Shown here one piece after another: positions 24,850 through 32,670 of a stretch of 33,664 nucleotides of DNA (the stretch's first letter is position 1; the number at the start of each line of letters is the position of its first letter). Origin of the DNA: Deltaproteobacteria bacterium (lineage in GTDB: Bacteria; Desulfobacterota; Desulfomonilia; UBA1062); NCBI GenBank assembly GCA_023230665.1, contig JALNWY010000012.1, positions 1 through 33,664 of the forward strand, written 5' to 3'. A program made the translations under genes and the position numbers. Below the pieces are notes generated by a model. The model saw only the letters and a list, made by a program, of their open reading frames with translations. It had not been told where the DNA came from and ran no database searches.

Positions 24850-24878
24850 TTGACTATTTGAAATCCCGGGGCTAAGCT
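24850..24878 (+). promoter_or_regulatory. Candidate sigma-70-type promoter of recJ
   Basis: TTGACT (24850-24855, 5 of 6) is followed after exactly 17 nt by TAAGCT (24873-24878, 3 of 6). The recJ ATG at 24886 lies 7 nt after the -10 box, so a transcript from here would be leaderless or nearly so. No Shine-Dalgarno precedes ATG 24886. Confidence 0.4.
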
Positions 24879-24885
24879 GCCGCTT

Positions 24886-26607
24886 ATGGTGTGCATGTCT
24901 CAGGAGTGGGTAATCAAAGGACGCGTCGACCCCCAGATCTTGCCGGACCTGAAGTTCAGCCCGGTCTTTAAGTCACTCATGCAGGTCAGGGGGCTTACGA
25001 CGTCCGGCGATGTGATGAGCTTTTTGAGTCCGAACCTCGGGCAGCTCAAGGACCCCTGGAACATGAAGAACATGCGGCGCGCCTGCGAGCGGATCCTGCG
25101 CGCCATCGATGCCGGTGAGAAGATCGGCATCTTCACCGACTACGATGTTGACGGCGTGTGCAGCGCGGTGCTGATCCAGCGGTTTCTCCTCAATATCGGA
25201 TCAAGGGCCCCGGAGATATTCATTCCCGACCGCGTCAACGACGGATACGGCCTGAACATCCGGGGGATCGATGAGCTGAAAAGAAAGGGCGTGAACCTGC
25301 TGATAACGGCGGACTGCGGCATCACGGCCATCCGTGAGGTGGAGTACGCCCGGTCTTTGGACATGGAGGTCATCATCACTGATCACCACGTGATGGGAGA
25401 CACATTGCCCGATGCATACTGCATTCTCAACCCGAAACAGTCCGACTGCCCCTTTTTCGGCGAGGACCTCTGCGGCGCAGGCGTGGTTTTCCACCTGATC
25501 GTGGCCCTGCGCACACTGCTCAGGAAGCAGGGCGTGCAAGACCTGCCCAACCTCAAGGACGAGCTCGATCTGGTGGCCATGGCCACCATAGCCGATGCGG
25601 TCTCCCTCTCCGGAGTCAACCGGATCCTGGTAAAAGAGGGCCTGAATATCCTGAACGCCTCGGGCAGGATCGGGCTCGCGGCCCTGGCGAGGGTCTCCGG
25701 GATCAGGAGGGAGCTCATGTCCCGGGACATCGGGTACATCCTCGGCCCCAGGATAAACGCCGCGGGGAGGCTCTCCGACGCCAGGAAGGCCTTTGATCTG
25801 CTCATCACAGAGGATCAAAAGACCGCCCAGAGCCTTGCCTTCGAGCTCAACGAGCTCAACCGGCGCCGGCAGAAGGAGGAGCAGCAGGTGCTCGAAGAGG
25901 CGCTCTGCCTGCTTGAGAAGGGCGGATCTTCCCTGGGCAATGTCATCGTGGTGGCAGGCGCCGACTGGCATGCGGGCGTGATCGGGATCGTTGCATCCCG
26001 GATCTCCTCCCTGTTCTCCCGGCCCGCCATCGTGATCTCGCTGCTCGACGGTACAGGCATCGGGTCGGGTCGGTCGGTTCCCGGGGTGGATCTCCACGCG
26101 GCTGTATCCAGGGTCTCGGAACACCTGAACGATTTCGGCGGGCACAAGATGGCCATAGGCCTCAGTATCGACGACAGCAGGGTCCTCTCTTTCGCCAATG
26201 CCCTCGACAGGGTCTTGGTTTCCCGGGACGAGCGCCCCAGGAGCTTTGAGGTGGACCTGAAGATCTCCCCGCTCGACATCACCCCGGTCTTTCTGGACGA
26301 GCTGGAGATGCTCGCCCCCTTCGGGGAGGGAAACCCCGAGCCGGTGTTCATGATACCGTCCATGGAGGTGGTGAGCGCCAAAAATTTTGCCCGGGGACAG
26401 TGCAAGCTCGTTCTGAGGCATTCAGACCGGGTGTTCCATACCTTGAGGTGCACCCTGGATAACGGCGGGCAGAAGCTGTCGCGGTTTGTCGACGTGGCCT
26501 TCACTCCCGTGAAGATGAGGACAAACGGGTATCAGTACCTGTATCTAGCCCTGAAAGCGATATCCCCCGCCGGGCATAGTCCTGCGCCAGCTCCTGCTGG
26601 GTTCTGA
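24886..26607 (+). CDS. recJ: Single-stranded-DNA-specific 5'-3' exonuclease RecJ
   Basis: RecJ degrades single-stranded DNA 5' to 3' in recombination and mismatch repair. The 573-residue protein has the DHH-family metal motifs in order: DYDVDG (85-90), ITADCGI, DHH (166-168), GAGVVFHL, then a DHHA1-type domain with ADWHAGVIGIVASRI, GSGRSVPG and GGHKMAIGLS. A C-terminal OB-like region (PFGEGNPEPVF onward) is also normal. ATG 24886 is taken; ATG 24895 is also possible. The last 35 codons overlap the opposite-strand DUF4388 gene by 107 nt. The final 15 residues, Pro/Ala-rich, look like an extension beyond the usual RecJ end. Confidence 0.94.
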   Translation: MVCMSQEWVIKGRVDPQILPDLKFSPVFKSLMQVRGLTTSGDVMSFLSPNLGQLKDPWNMKNMRRACERILRAIDAGEKIGIFTDYDVDGVCSAVLIQRFLLNIGSRAPEIFIPDRVNDGYGLNIRGIDELKRKGVNLLITADCGITAIREVEYARSLDMEVIITDHHVMGDTLPDAYCILNPKQSDCPFFGEDLCGAGVVFHLIVALRTLLRKQGVQDLPNLKDELDLVAMATIADAVSLSGVNRILVKEGLNILNASGRIGLAALARVSGIRRELMSRDIGYILGPRINAAGRLSDARKAFDLLITEDQKTAQSLAFELNELNRRRQKEEQQVLEEALCLLEKGGSSLGNVIVVAGADWHAGVIGIVASRISSLFSRPAIVISLLDGTGIGSGRSVPGVDLHAAVSRVSEHLNDFGGHKMAIGLSIDDSRVLSFANALDRVLVSRDERPRSFEVDLKISPLDITPVFLDELEMLAPFGEGNPEPVFMIPSMEVVSAKNFARGQCKLVLRHSDRVFHTLRCTLDNGGQKLSRFVDVAFTPVKMRTNGYQYLYLALKAISPAGHSPAPAPAGF

Positions 26608-27490
26608 TACACTCCCTGATCTCCTGAGGAATGCCGATGCCGGTGAAGATCCTCGGCTCTCCCAGGAGAAAAAGGATTCCCGCGGTCAGGATCAGCAGGA
26701 CGTATGACGAGACCTTCTTGATCTTTGTCAGGAGAACCCTGCGCGCAATGGAAGAGTCTCTGATCTCCTTGGTGCCCTGGGGAAAGACCTCGACGAGCCC
26801 GGTGTCGATGAGCCTGACAAGGGAGCCCAGGGCCTCGAAGGGCGGTTCCAGGGACTGCCGGACAATGCTTTCCACAGACCGCTTCTCGTCGATGAGGTCG
26901 AACATGTGCATGTCGACTGCATCCAGACGGTATTCCTTCACGATTTCCTCGGTGAGGGGCATGATGGTGACCGGGCAGTAGTCGACGGGCGGGATCTTCT
27001 GCTTGATCATGGGCCACTCGTCGATGATCCTCAACGTATCCAGGATAACCCCCTCGCTGGGGATATGACAGGAGAGGGCGTTTTCCATATCGACCTCCCA
27101 GTCCTCGAACCGGTAGTTTCCTTCCTTCCACTGAAACACCTGCAAGAGGGCGGTCTTGATGACCACGTTGGATGCCCGGTCCAGGAAGGTCTGCTTGATC
27201 TTTCCCTGGTTGATGAGGATATCGTGCCATCTATGGGAGTTTTTCTTCTCGTTCTCCAGGGCTGTCCGGTAATCCTTTTCCGAGAGGAACCCCCCCTTGA
27301 TGAGGATGTCGGCGCGGGGATCTATTTCCCACTGGTCCGACTTGATGCCCTGGATGACGCCGTTGTCGAAGGCAAGTGAGATTGTGGACTCGGGAGAGGT
27401 CAGGACCAGGGTCCCGGTCTTCATCTGCTGCGAGATGAGCTGGAAAATCTCGGTCACGCCGAAGCCTTTGAGGGTCCCGAGCAGCGACAT
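26501..27490 (-). CDS. DUF4388 (PATAN-like) protein with a membrane segment
   Basis: A 329-residue protein. The N-terminus (about 1-110) matches DUF4388: MSLLGTLKGFGVTEIFQLIS, QQMKTGTLVLTS, FDNGVIQGIKSD and GGFLSEKDYRTALENEKK. A middle part (about 110-240) continues the fold seen in such proteins (ALLQVFQWKEGNYRFEDWEV and a region ending SLVRLIDTGLVEV). One transmembrane segment (about 262-280, SSYVLLILTAGILFLLG) precedes a short polar tail. It is the fourth gene of the GTPase operon, 2 nt after the previous stop, with ACGGAG as ribosome site. DUF4388/PATAN domains often accompany Mgl-type GTPases and pilus regulators. The frame is open upstream, but ATG 27490 is the family start. Confidence 0.82.
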   Translation of the reverse strand: MSLLGTLKGFGVTEIFQLISQQMKTGTLVLTSPESTISLAFDNGVIQGIKSDQWEIDPRADILIKGGFLSEKDYRTALENEKKNSHRWHDILINQGKIKQTFLDRASNVVIKTALLQVFQWKEGNYRFEDWEVDMENALSCHIPSEGVILDTLRIIDEWPMIKQKIPPVDYCPVTIMPLTEEIVKEYRLDAVDMHMFDLIDEKRSVESIVRQSLEPPFEALGSLVRLIDTGLVEVFPQGTKEIRDSSIARRVLLTKIKKVSSYVLLILTAGILFLLGEPRIFTGIGIPQEIRECIRTQQELAQDYARRGISLSGLDTGTDTRLSSSSRE

Positions 27491-27492
27491 GG

Positions 27493-28989
27493 CTATGCTC
27501 CGTACTTTACGGGAGGCGATTTGTAGGACCTGAAGTATATCAGACCCAGCACGATGATGCCTGTGATCCTCAAAAGACCGGTGATGTCGAATCCGGTGGG
27601 AATGAAGCTGGAGAGGACCCTGCCTCCGGTGACGACCAGAACCAGGCCTGCCGAGAACATGGTAAGTCTGAAGATCCCCTTGGGAGCCTTGTTTGCGACG
27701 ATCGACCCCAGCCCCGGAAGGATGAGCTCCAGCTTCTGGGTCCGGGCGGCGTTGCGCACCCGGTACTGCTTGATCTCCTCGGCCTTGCCCGTCTGGACCG
27801 AGTTCATCTGTTTCTTTGCCTTGGTTTCCAGCCAGTGGCACTGGAGACACATGGGGTAGCCGGACCCGGACGTCTTCCCGACATAATAGAGATTTCCGCA
27901 CCGGCTGCAGCGCTTGGTGAACTTCTCTTCCGGGATGTGCCCAAGAAGAAAGAGGACAAGGAAGGCAACCAGGCTTATGTACATGGCCTTATTTCTCTGA
28001 AACAGTCCGAGCACGCTGTTCCACATCGCGTCGGCCGCCAGCGTTAGCTCGCCTGAGGGTCTCATCTGCCGCGCCACCTGCCGCATGACGGGAATATGCT
28101 CGCTGATGTAGCTGTAGTCATGGGCCTGCTCCTCCTGGTTGAGGAAGACTCTCACCCGTGCGGGATCGATCTTGCTTGCCTTCTGGATGGACTGCTCGGC
28201 CTCGTACAGGTTGTACGCGGCCTGATGGAGCCTGCTGAGGTTGTAGTGGTAAACCGCGTTGCCCGGTTCCAGGGTGATGGCGTTCTGGAACGCCTTGATT
28301 GCCTCGTTGTTCCGACCCATCCCGGCAAGCGTGATTCCGAGGTGGTTATAGTACCGGTTGTTGTTCGGCTCAAGGTCCAGTGCCCGGCTCAACAGGCTCA
28401 CCGCTTCCTGGCGGTTGCCTTTTTTGATCTCGGCCAGGGCCTGGATGTTCATGGGTTCGGCATCGGCCGTATCGCCCTTGATCCAGGACACCAGTGCAAT
28501 ACTGTCGCCAGGCGTGCCTACCGCATGACCCAGGGAGAACATCTCCCGGTTCACGCCGGTCTGGGAATAGGTCATGAATCCGGCCCCCACATGGGAGATC
28601 CAGCTCGACATGAATATCATTGAGATGAAAACAAAGGCGATCCGGCGCTCTATCACGTTCAGATAGCCCCAGAGCACGATGAACCACCAGAGAACGAACC
28701 ACAGGATCCCGGCATCGAAGAAAACCGGCACCAGGACGATCAGGGCCACCCAGAGTTTGAGCCCGAAGGGGGGCAGCTCGTTGTTCGTTCCGATGCTCAG
28801 ATCGTTGAGTATATGAGGAATATACTTCGCCAGCAGGCACGCCCCGATGAGCACGAATGTCAGAACCGTGGTAATGATCACGAAAAAGTAACCGTTGCCC
28901 AGGAGCGCGGCTACGAAGGGCCAGTAGCCGAAGAGCTCCTTAAGAGAGGAAAAGGACTGAATATCGGTGAGAATCGCTGCCGTCGGCAC
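27493..28989 (-). CDS. Membrane protein with TPR repeats and a zinc-ribbon segment
   Basis: A 498-residue protein. Three or four transmembrane segments lie in the first 140 residues. TPR repeats follow at about 170-290 (EIKKGNRQEAVSLLSRALDL, HLGITLAGMGRNNEAIKAFQ, SRLHQAAYNLYEAEQSIQKA). Then come a transmembrane segment (about 335-355), two CxxC pairs typical of a zinc ribbon (KRCSRCGN and PMCLQCHW) and two more hydrophobic segments near the C-terminus. The start is GTG at 28989, 4 nt after the GTPase stop, with GAGG inside the GTPase end. I do not recognise a named family; similar TPR/zinc-ribbon membrane proteins occur near Mgl-type GTPases in Desulfobacterota, from memory. Confidence 0.75.
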   Translation of the reverse strand: MPTAAILTDIQSFSSLKELFGYWPFVAALLGNGYFFVIITTVLTFVLIGACLLAKYIPHILNDLSIGTNNELPPFGLKLWVALIVLVPVFFDAGILWFVLWWFIVLWGYLNVIERRIAFVFISMIFMSSWISHVGAGFMTYSQTGVNREMFSLGHAVGTPGDSIALVSWIKGDTADAEPMNIQALAEIKKGNRQEAVSLLSRALDLEPNNNRYYNHLGITLAGMGRNNEAIKAFQNAITLEPGNAVYHYNLSRLHQAAYNLYEAEQSIQKASKIDPARVRVFLNQEEQAHDYSYISEHIPVMRQVARQMRPSGELTLAADAMWNSVLGLFQRNKAMYISLVAFLVLFLLGHIPEEKFTKRCSRCGNLYYVGKTSGSGYPMCLQCHWLETKAKKQMNSVQTGKAEEIKQYRVRNAARTQKLELILPGLGSIVANKAPKGIFRLTMFSAGLVLVVTGGRVLSSFIPTGFDITGLLRITGIIVLGLIYFRSYKSPPVKYGA

Positions 28990-28993
28990 ACCC

Positions 28994-29929
28994 TTATTCC
29001 TCTGGGATCAAGCTGTCTATCTTGATGGCCATTTCCATCGTATACGTCCTTGAATCTCCTTCTACCTTCAGGCGCAACGGAATGCTGATCGCGTTAGCGG
29101 ATATGATTTTTGCATTTTCCGTGCCCACGATTTGGATCCTGCCGCCGGAGAATTCAGCGCCGCCGGAAAGGGGCACTGCCGTATCTTTCGGCATGGGGAT
29201 ATCCGGAGATGGGGAAAAATCCGGCTTTTTCGGTGGATCGCTCAAGGGGACGCTCGGGGTCGCCGGCCGGCCGCCTGTATGCGCGTTCTGTTCTACGGAG
29301 AACCTCTCGGCGCGGGCCTGTGGCTTTGGCTGCGGTTTTCCGCTCGTGCCCATCTCGATGTGCCTGAGCACCATCTTGGTGATCTTTGTGAGCGTCTGGA
29401 GCACGCCTTCGCCGGTGGTGGCGACCGCCTCGAAACACGGGTATCCGTCCTGGTTGAGGATCTGTTCCATCTCGGTCACAGGCGCTACGTCAGGAAGGTC
29501 ACGCTTGTTGTACTGGATCACCAGCGGCAGGGTCTTTACGCTCTTGCCGTAGTAGTTGAGGTTCTCCTCCAGGTTCGCCAGACTCTCAATGTTCTCCTCC
29601 ATCTTGTCGCGCTGAGAGTCGGCCACGAACACCAGACCGTCGACCCCGGTGAGCACCGCCCGGCGGGTCGAGTTGTAGTACACCTGGCCCGGCACGGTAT
29701 AGAAGTGAAGCCGGGTCTTGAACCCACGGATATTGGCGATCTCGATGGGCAGGAAGTCGAAAAACAGGGTGCGGTCAGCCTCGGTTGCCAGGGACACCAG
29801 CTTGCCTTTCTGGTCCGGTTTAATACTGGCATATATCGATTGGATATTCGTGGTCTTCCCGCAGAGAGAAGGGCCGTAGTATACGATTTTCGCTGATATT
29901 TCTTTTTTCGAATAATTTATGACCGCCAT
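28994..29929 (-). CDS. MglA-like small Ras-type GTPase with extra C-terminal domain
   Basis: A 311-residue GTPase related to MglA of Myxococcus, which sets cell polarity and motility. Residues 1-195 hold the G domain: P-loop GPSLCGKTT (19-27), TVPGQVYYNSTRR (78-90) as the G3 region with the MglA-type Pro-Gly-Gln, NKRD (141-144) and a G5-like AVATTGEG. A Pro/Ala/Lys-rich linker (about 195-260) leads to a small beta-rich domain (about 263-311: RIQIVGTENAKIISANAISI, LRLKVEGDSRTYTMEMAIKI) that plain MglA, about 195 residues long, lacks. ATG 29929 is used; it starts one base after the TPR gene stop, behind GGAGGA. No MglB/roadblock gene is adjacent. Confidence 0.88.
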   Translation of the reverse strand: MAVINYSKKEISAKIVYYGPSLCGKTTNIQSIYASIKPDQKGKLVSLATEADRTLFFDFLPIEIANIRGFKTRLHFYTVPGQVYYNSTRRAVLTGVDGLVFVADSQRDKMEENIESLANLEENLNYYGKSVKTLPLVIQYNKRDLPDVAPVTEMEQILNQDGYPCFEAVATTGEGVLQTLTKITKMVLRHIEMGTSGKPQPKPQARAERFSVEQNAHTGGRPATPSVPLSDPPKKPDFSPSPDIPMPKDTAVPLSGGAEFSGGRIQIVGTENAKIISANAISIPLRLKVEGDSRTYTMEMAIKIDSLIPEE

Positions 29930-29930
29930 G

Positions 29931-30953
29931 CTATCCTCCGCCCGCCAGCCGTACGATCTCAACTTCCACGTCTTTGAAATCCTTATGCTCTTTCTGAATG
30001 TCCCTGAATATGCTCAAAGCACTGGCGTTGTCCCCCATGGCCTTGTAGGTCTGGGCGATCTCGTAGAGGACTCCCACCTTCATGTCGTTGGAGGCCTCTT
30101 CCAGTTCAGCCCCCTGTTTCAGTGAGGTCAGGGATTCCTTAAACATGCCCCGTTCCCGGTAGGTGATCCCCAGCATGATATAGGCGTCAAAGAGCTTTTC
30201 TCCTGTAGAGATCACCTTGTTGAACGATTCTATGGCGTCGTCCAGAAGCCCGGTTTCCCGGTAGGCGAGCCCCATGTTGTAGAGGAACAGGGGATCGTCC
30301 TTGCCCTCGGTGGCCGCATTCTCCTGGATAGCCTTGAATACGCTGTCCACGCCGGTCTCGTCCACGAGATTCTCCGACGATGCATCGATGTTGAGGTCCT
30401 CGATCTCCTTGTCCAGCTCGTCGTTGAGATCATAGAAGTTCGTTGCCTGGATATCCGGCTGCGCAGAGAGCTTGGGCAGCGGGTCCATCATGCCCTTTTC
30501 CCGGACATCGAAGGATTTCGCCCTCTTGTTGATAGTTGTGTGGGCGGGATCGAGCTCAGCGGCCTTCTGCATGTACAGAATCGCCGTATCATTCTCCCCG
30601 TGGCGCTCCAAGATCTCGGAGAGTTTCACGTACTGGGTTGCGGCTTCCCGGGAAAATCCCTGGACCTTGTAGAGCTCCGCGAGCTTCTCGTGAGGTTTTT
30701 CCCAGCCCGGGTTGATCTTGATGGCCTGCTTGTACAGGGCGATGGCCTTGGGATAAAAGCCTCTGCTGCTGTAGGTGTCCCCCAGACGAACATAGATGTC
30801 GGATGCGTCCTCGTGCCTGCCTGTCTTGAGGTAGAGGTCCCCCAGTTTCTTGAGCAGCACCGGGTCGTCGGGGCGCTTTTCCAGGGCAGACTCGCAAGTC
30901 CGGATGTCCTTCGACTCCTTCTTCTTGCCAAAGAGGTTGTCGAACAGGCTCAT
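29931..30953 (-). CDS. TPR-repeat protein of the MglA-like GTPase operon
   Basis: A 340-residue soluble protein. After a basic N-terminus (MSLFDNLFGKKKESKD) come several TPR-like repeats, about 15-150 (LKKLGDLYLKTGRHEDASDI, GDTYSSRGFYPKAIALYKQA, LAELYKVQGFSREAATQYVK, ENDTAILYMQKAAELDPA). A less regular acidic linker (about 170-215) follows, and a second TPR group at about 225-325 (YNMGLAYRETGLLDDAIESF, LGITYRERGMFKESLTSLKQ, EIAQTYKAMGDNASALSIFR). It is the first gene of the four-gene operon; its stop is one base before the GTPase start. A scaffold or GTPase-partner role is inferred from context only. Confidence 0.82.
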   Translation of the reverse strand: MSLFDNLFGKKKESKDIRTCESALEKRPDDPVLLKKLGDLYLKTGRHEDASDIYVRLGDTYSSRGFYPKAIALYKQAIKINPGWEKPHEKLAELYKVQGFSREAATQYVKLSEILERHGENDTAILYMQKAAELDPAHTTINKRAKSFDVREKGMMDPLPKLSAQPDIQATNFYDLNDELDKEIEDLNIDASSENLVDETGVDSVFKAIQENAATEGKDDPLFLYNMGLAYRETGLLDDAIESFNKVISTGEKLFDAYIMLGITYRERGMFKESLTSLKQGAELEEASNDMKVGVLYEIAQTYKAMGDNASALSIFRDIQKEHKDFKDVEVEIVRLAGGG

Positions 30954-31109
30954 GAAACGATACCTTTCATTGTAGGATTCTTCCCCTTTCTGCTCCCGAT
31001 CACTCGCTCGATACGATCGATATAAGGATCATCGGTGCACTGATTTCCAAACTTTAACGGTAAACCGCATGGAAGTATCGGGCGAAACAGGGTGTGCATA
31101 TTTCATGCC

Positions 31110-31138
31110 TTGACAATGCCGGTGAGACTTGATCATGT
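31110..31138 (+). promoter_or_regulatory. Weak candidate promoter for the Cys-rich small protein
   Basis: A perfect -35 TTGACA (31110-31115) is followed after 17 nt by TCATGT (31133-31138), a poor -10. The ATG at 31174 is 36 nt further on and has AGAGGAT as ribosome site. The remainder of the 30954-31173 spacer, between divergent genes, shows no gene; it should also contain the promoter of the leftward GTPase operon, which I could not place. Confidence 0.3.
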
Positions 31139-31173
31139 AAGAGCGTGAGCAGATCACCGAAAGAGGATAACTG

Positions 31174-31524
31174 ATGGAGTATGTTCATCCGGTCCTGAAC
31201 GAAGAGATAACCGCGATCGCAGGCCACTATACCCTTATCAGTCAAGAGATCCTGCCCCATGAAAAGGGGGGGATCCTCTACTTTGTCGGATATGCCCATA
31301 TGGACACCTCATGCTGCGGACTCAAAGGATGCGGATATGCCGTTGTGGCCGGTCACGTCGCAGGCCTCTGTTCGTCAAGGACACCGGATGGCAGACCCGT
31401 GTCCCAGGTTGTCCCGGTCGATGAAGCCCTCCACCAGGAGGTATCCCGGGTGATCAGGGAAAGGTACGGGGTCTCCCAGGTGCATTTCGTGCTCGCGTCC
31501 GGCGGGAAGCGGGTGGTGTATTGA
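31174..31524 (+). CDS. Small Cys-rich protein of unknown function
   Basis: A 116-residue cytoplasmic protein without signal peptide or membrane segment. It contains a dense cysteine patch, DTSCCGLKGCGYAVVAGHV (Cys47, Cys48 and Cys53), with Cys66 nearby, which suggests a metal or cluster site or a redox pair. The rest is alpha/beta with a C-terminal HFVLASGGKRVVY. I do not recognise a named family. It is preceded by a good ribosome site and followed after 78 nt by the oppD gene, so they may be cotranscribed. The CCG signature resembles the Cys-Sec-Gly of the DUF1573 protein at 9804 only superficially. Confidence 0.7.
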   Translation: MEYVHPVLNEEITAIAGHYTLISQEILPHEKGGILYFVGYAHMDTSCCGLKGCGYAVVAGHVAGLCSSRTPDGRPVSQVVPVDEALHQEVSRVIRERYGVSQVHFVLASGGKRVVY

Positions 31525-31602
31525 AGATGCACAAGCGCCCCATGGCGGTGTGGAAAAGCCGCACGCGGCCCCTCTGAGGGAAGGAAGAAGGAACGATCAT
31601 CA

Positions 31603-32670
31603 GTGGCGGATACGGATCTGACTGACGGAAAGGCAAACGGGCAGACCGCGGATGATCTTTGGAATACCCGCGAGCCGGAAGATCGGGATGTTCTGGTGGA
31701 CATCCAGGATCTGTGCACGTATTTCTATACTCCGGAGGGTGTGGTCCATGCCCTGGGCGGTGTGGACCTCCAGATCGGGAGAGGACGGACCCTCGGCCTC
31801 GTCGGGGAGTCCGGGTGCGGGAAGACCGTGCTCGCGCTGACTATTCTCCGGCTCATCCCCGAACCGCCGGGAAAGATCGTGAGGGGAAAGGTCCTGTTCG
31901 AAGGCACCGACCTCCTGGGCCTTGACCAGGCAGGGATTCGAAAGATCCGGGGGAACAAGATCTCCATGATCTTCCAGGAGCCCATGACCTCGCTGAACCC
32001 CGTGTTCACCATCGGGTTCCAGATCGAAGAGGTTCTCATGCTCCACCAGTCCCACCGCGCCCCCGCCAGAAAGCAGGCCCGCGATCTGGCCGTAGAGCTG
32101 CTGGACATGGTGGGCATCCCGTATCCCCGCAGACGCATCAACGATTATCCCCACCAGCTCAGCGGCGGCATGTGCCAGCGGGTCATGATCGCCATGGCCC
32201 TTGCCTGCAGGCCGTCTCTCATGATCGCAGACGAGCCCACCACCGCGCTCGACGTCACCACCCAGGCCCAGATACTCGCGCTCATGGGTGAGCTCAAGGA
32301 GGAAACGAACACCTCCATCCTGCTGGTGACCCACGATCTCGGGGTGGTGGCCCAGTCGTGCGAGGACGTGGCCGTGATGTACACCGGAAACGTGGTCGAG
32401 CACGCAGGCGTGGAAGACATCTTTTCCCGGCCCCTGCACCCCTACACCCGGGGCCTGATGAGATCCATCCCCACGCTGGAGGCCCGCAAAAGGGGCGAGC
32501 AGCTCCATGCGATACCGGGCAATGTGCCCACGTTGCGCAACATGCCCAAAGGATGCACCTTCCACAACCGGTGCGACGAGGTGATGGATGTCTGCAGGCG
32601 TGAGCGGCCGCCGATGTTCCGGCCTCATCCGGATCACTGCGTGCGCTGCTGGAGGTATGCGAACGGATGA
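31603..32670 (+). CDS. oppD: Oligopeptide/dipeptide ABC transporter ATPase, OppD/DppD type
   Basis: A 355-residue cytoplasmic ATPase that powers peptide (or nickel) uptake with OppF. It has Walker A GESGCGKT, Q-loop ISMIFQEPMTSLNP, signature LSGGMCQRVMIA, Walker B LMIADEPTTALD, H-loop LLVTHDLG, and the C-terminal oligopeptide/dipeptide extension (LHPYTRGLMRSIP, CTFHNRC with Cys residues that could hold a cluster as in DppD). The first 30 or so residues are an unusual acidic extension. The start is a GTG at 31603 behind AAGGA. Permease and binding-protein genes are not visible in the window, so the substrate is unknown. Confidence 0.92.
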   Translation: MADTDLTDGKANGQTADDLWNTREPEDRDVLVDIQDLCTYFYTPEGVVHALGGVDLQIGRGRTLGLVGESGCGKTVLALTILRLIPEPPGKIVRGKVLFEGTDLLGLDQAGIRKIRGNKISMIFQEPMTSLNPVFTIGFQIEEVLMLHQSHRAPARKQARDLAVELLDMVGIPYPRRRINDYPHQLSGGMCQRVMIAMALACRPSLMIADEPTTALDVTTQAQILALMGELKEETNTSILLVTHDLGVVAQSCEDVAVMYTGNVVEHAGVEDIFSRPLHPYTRGLMRSIPTLEARKRGEQLHAIPGNVPTLRNMPKGCTFHNRCDEVMDVCRRERPPMFRPHPDHCVRCWRYANG

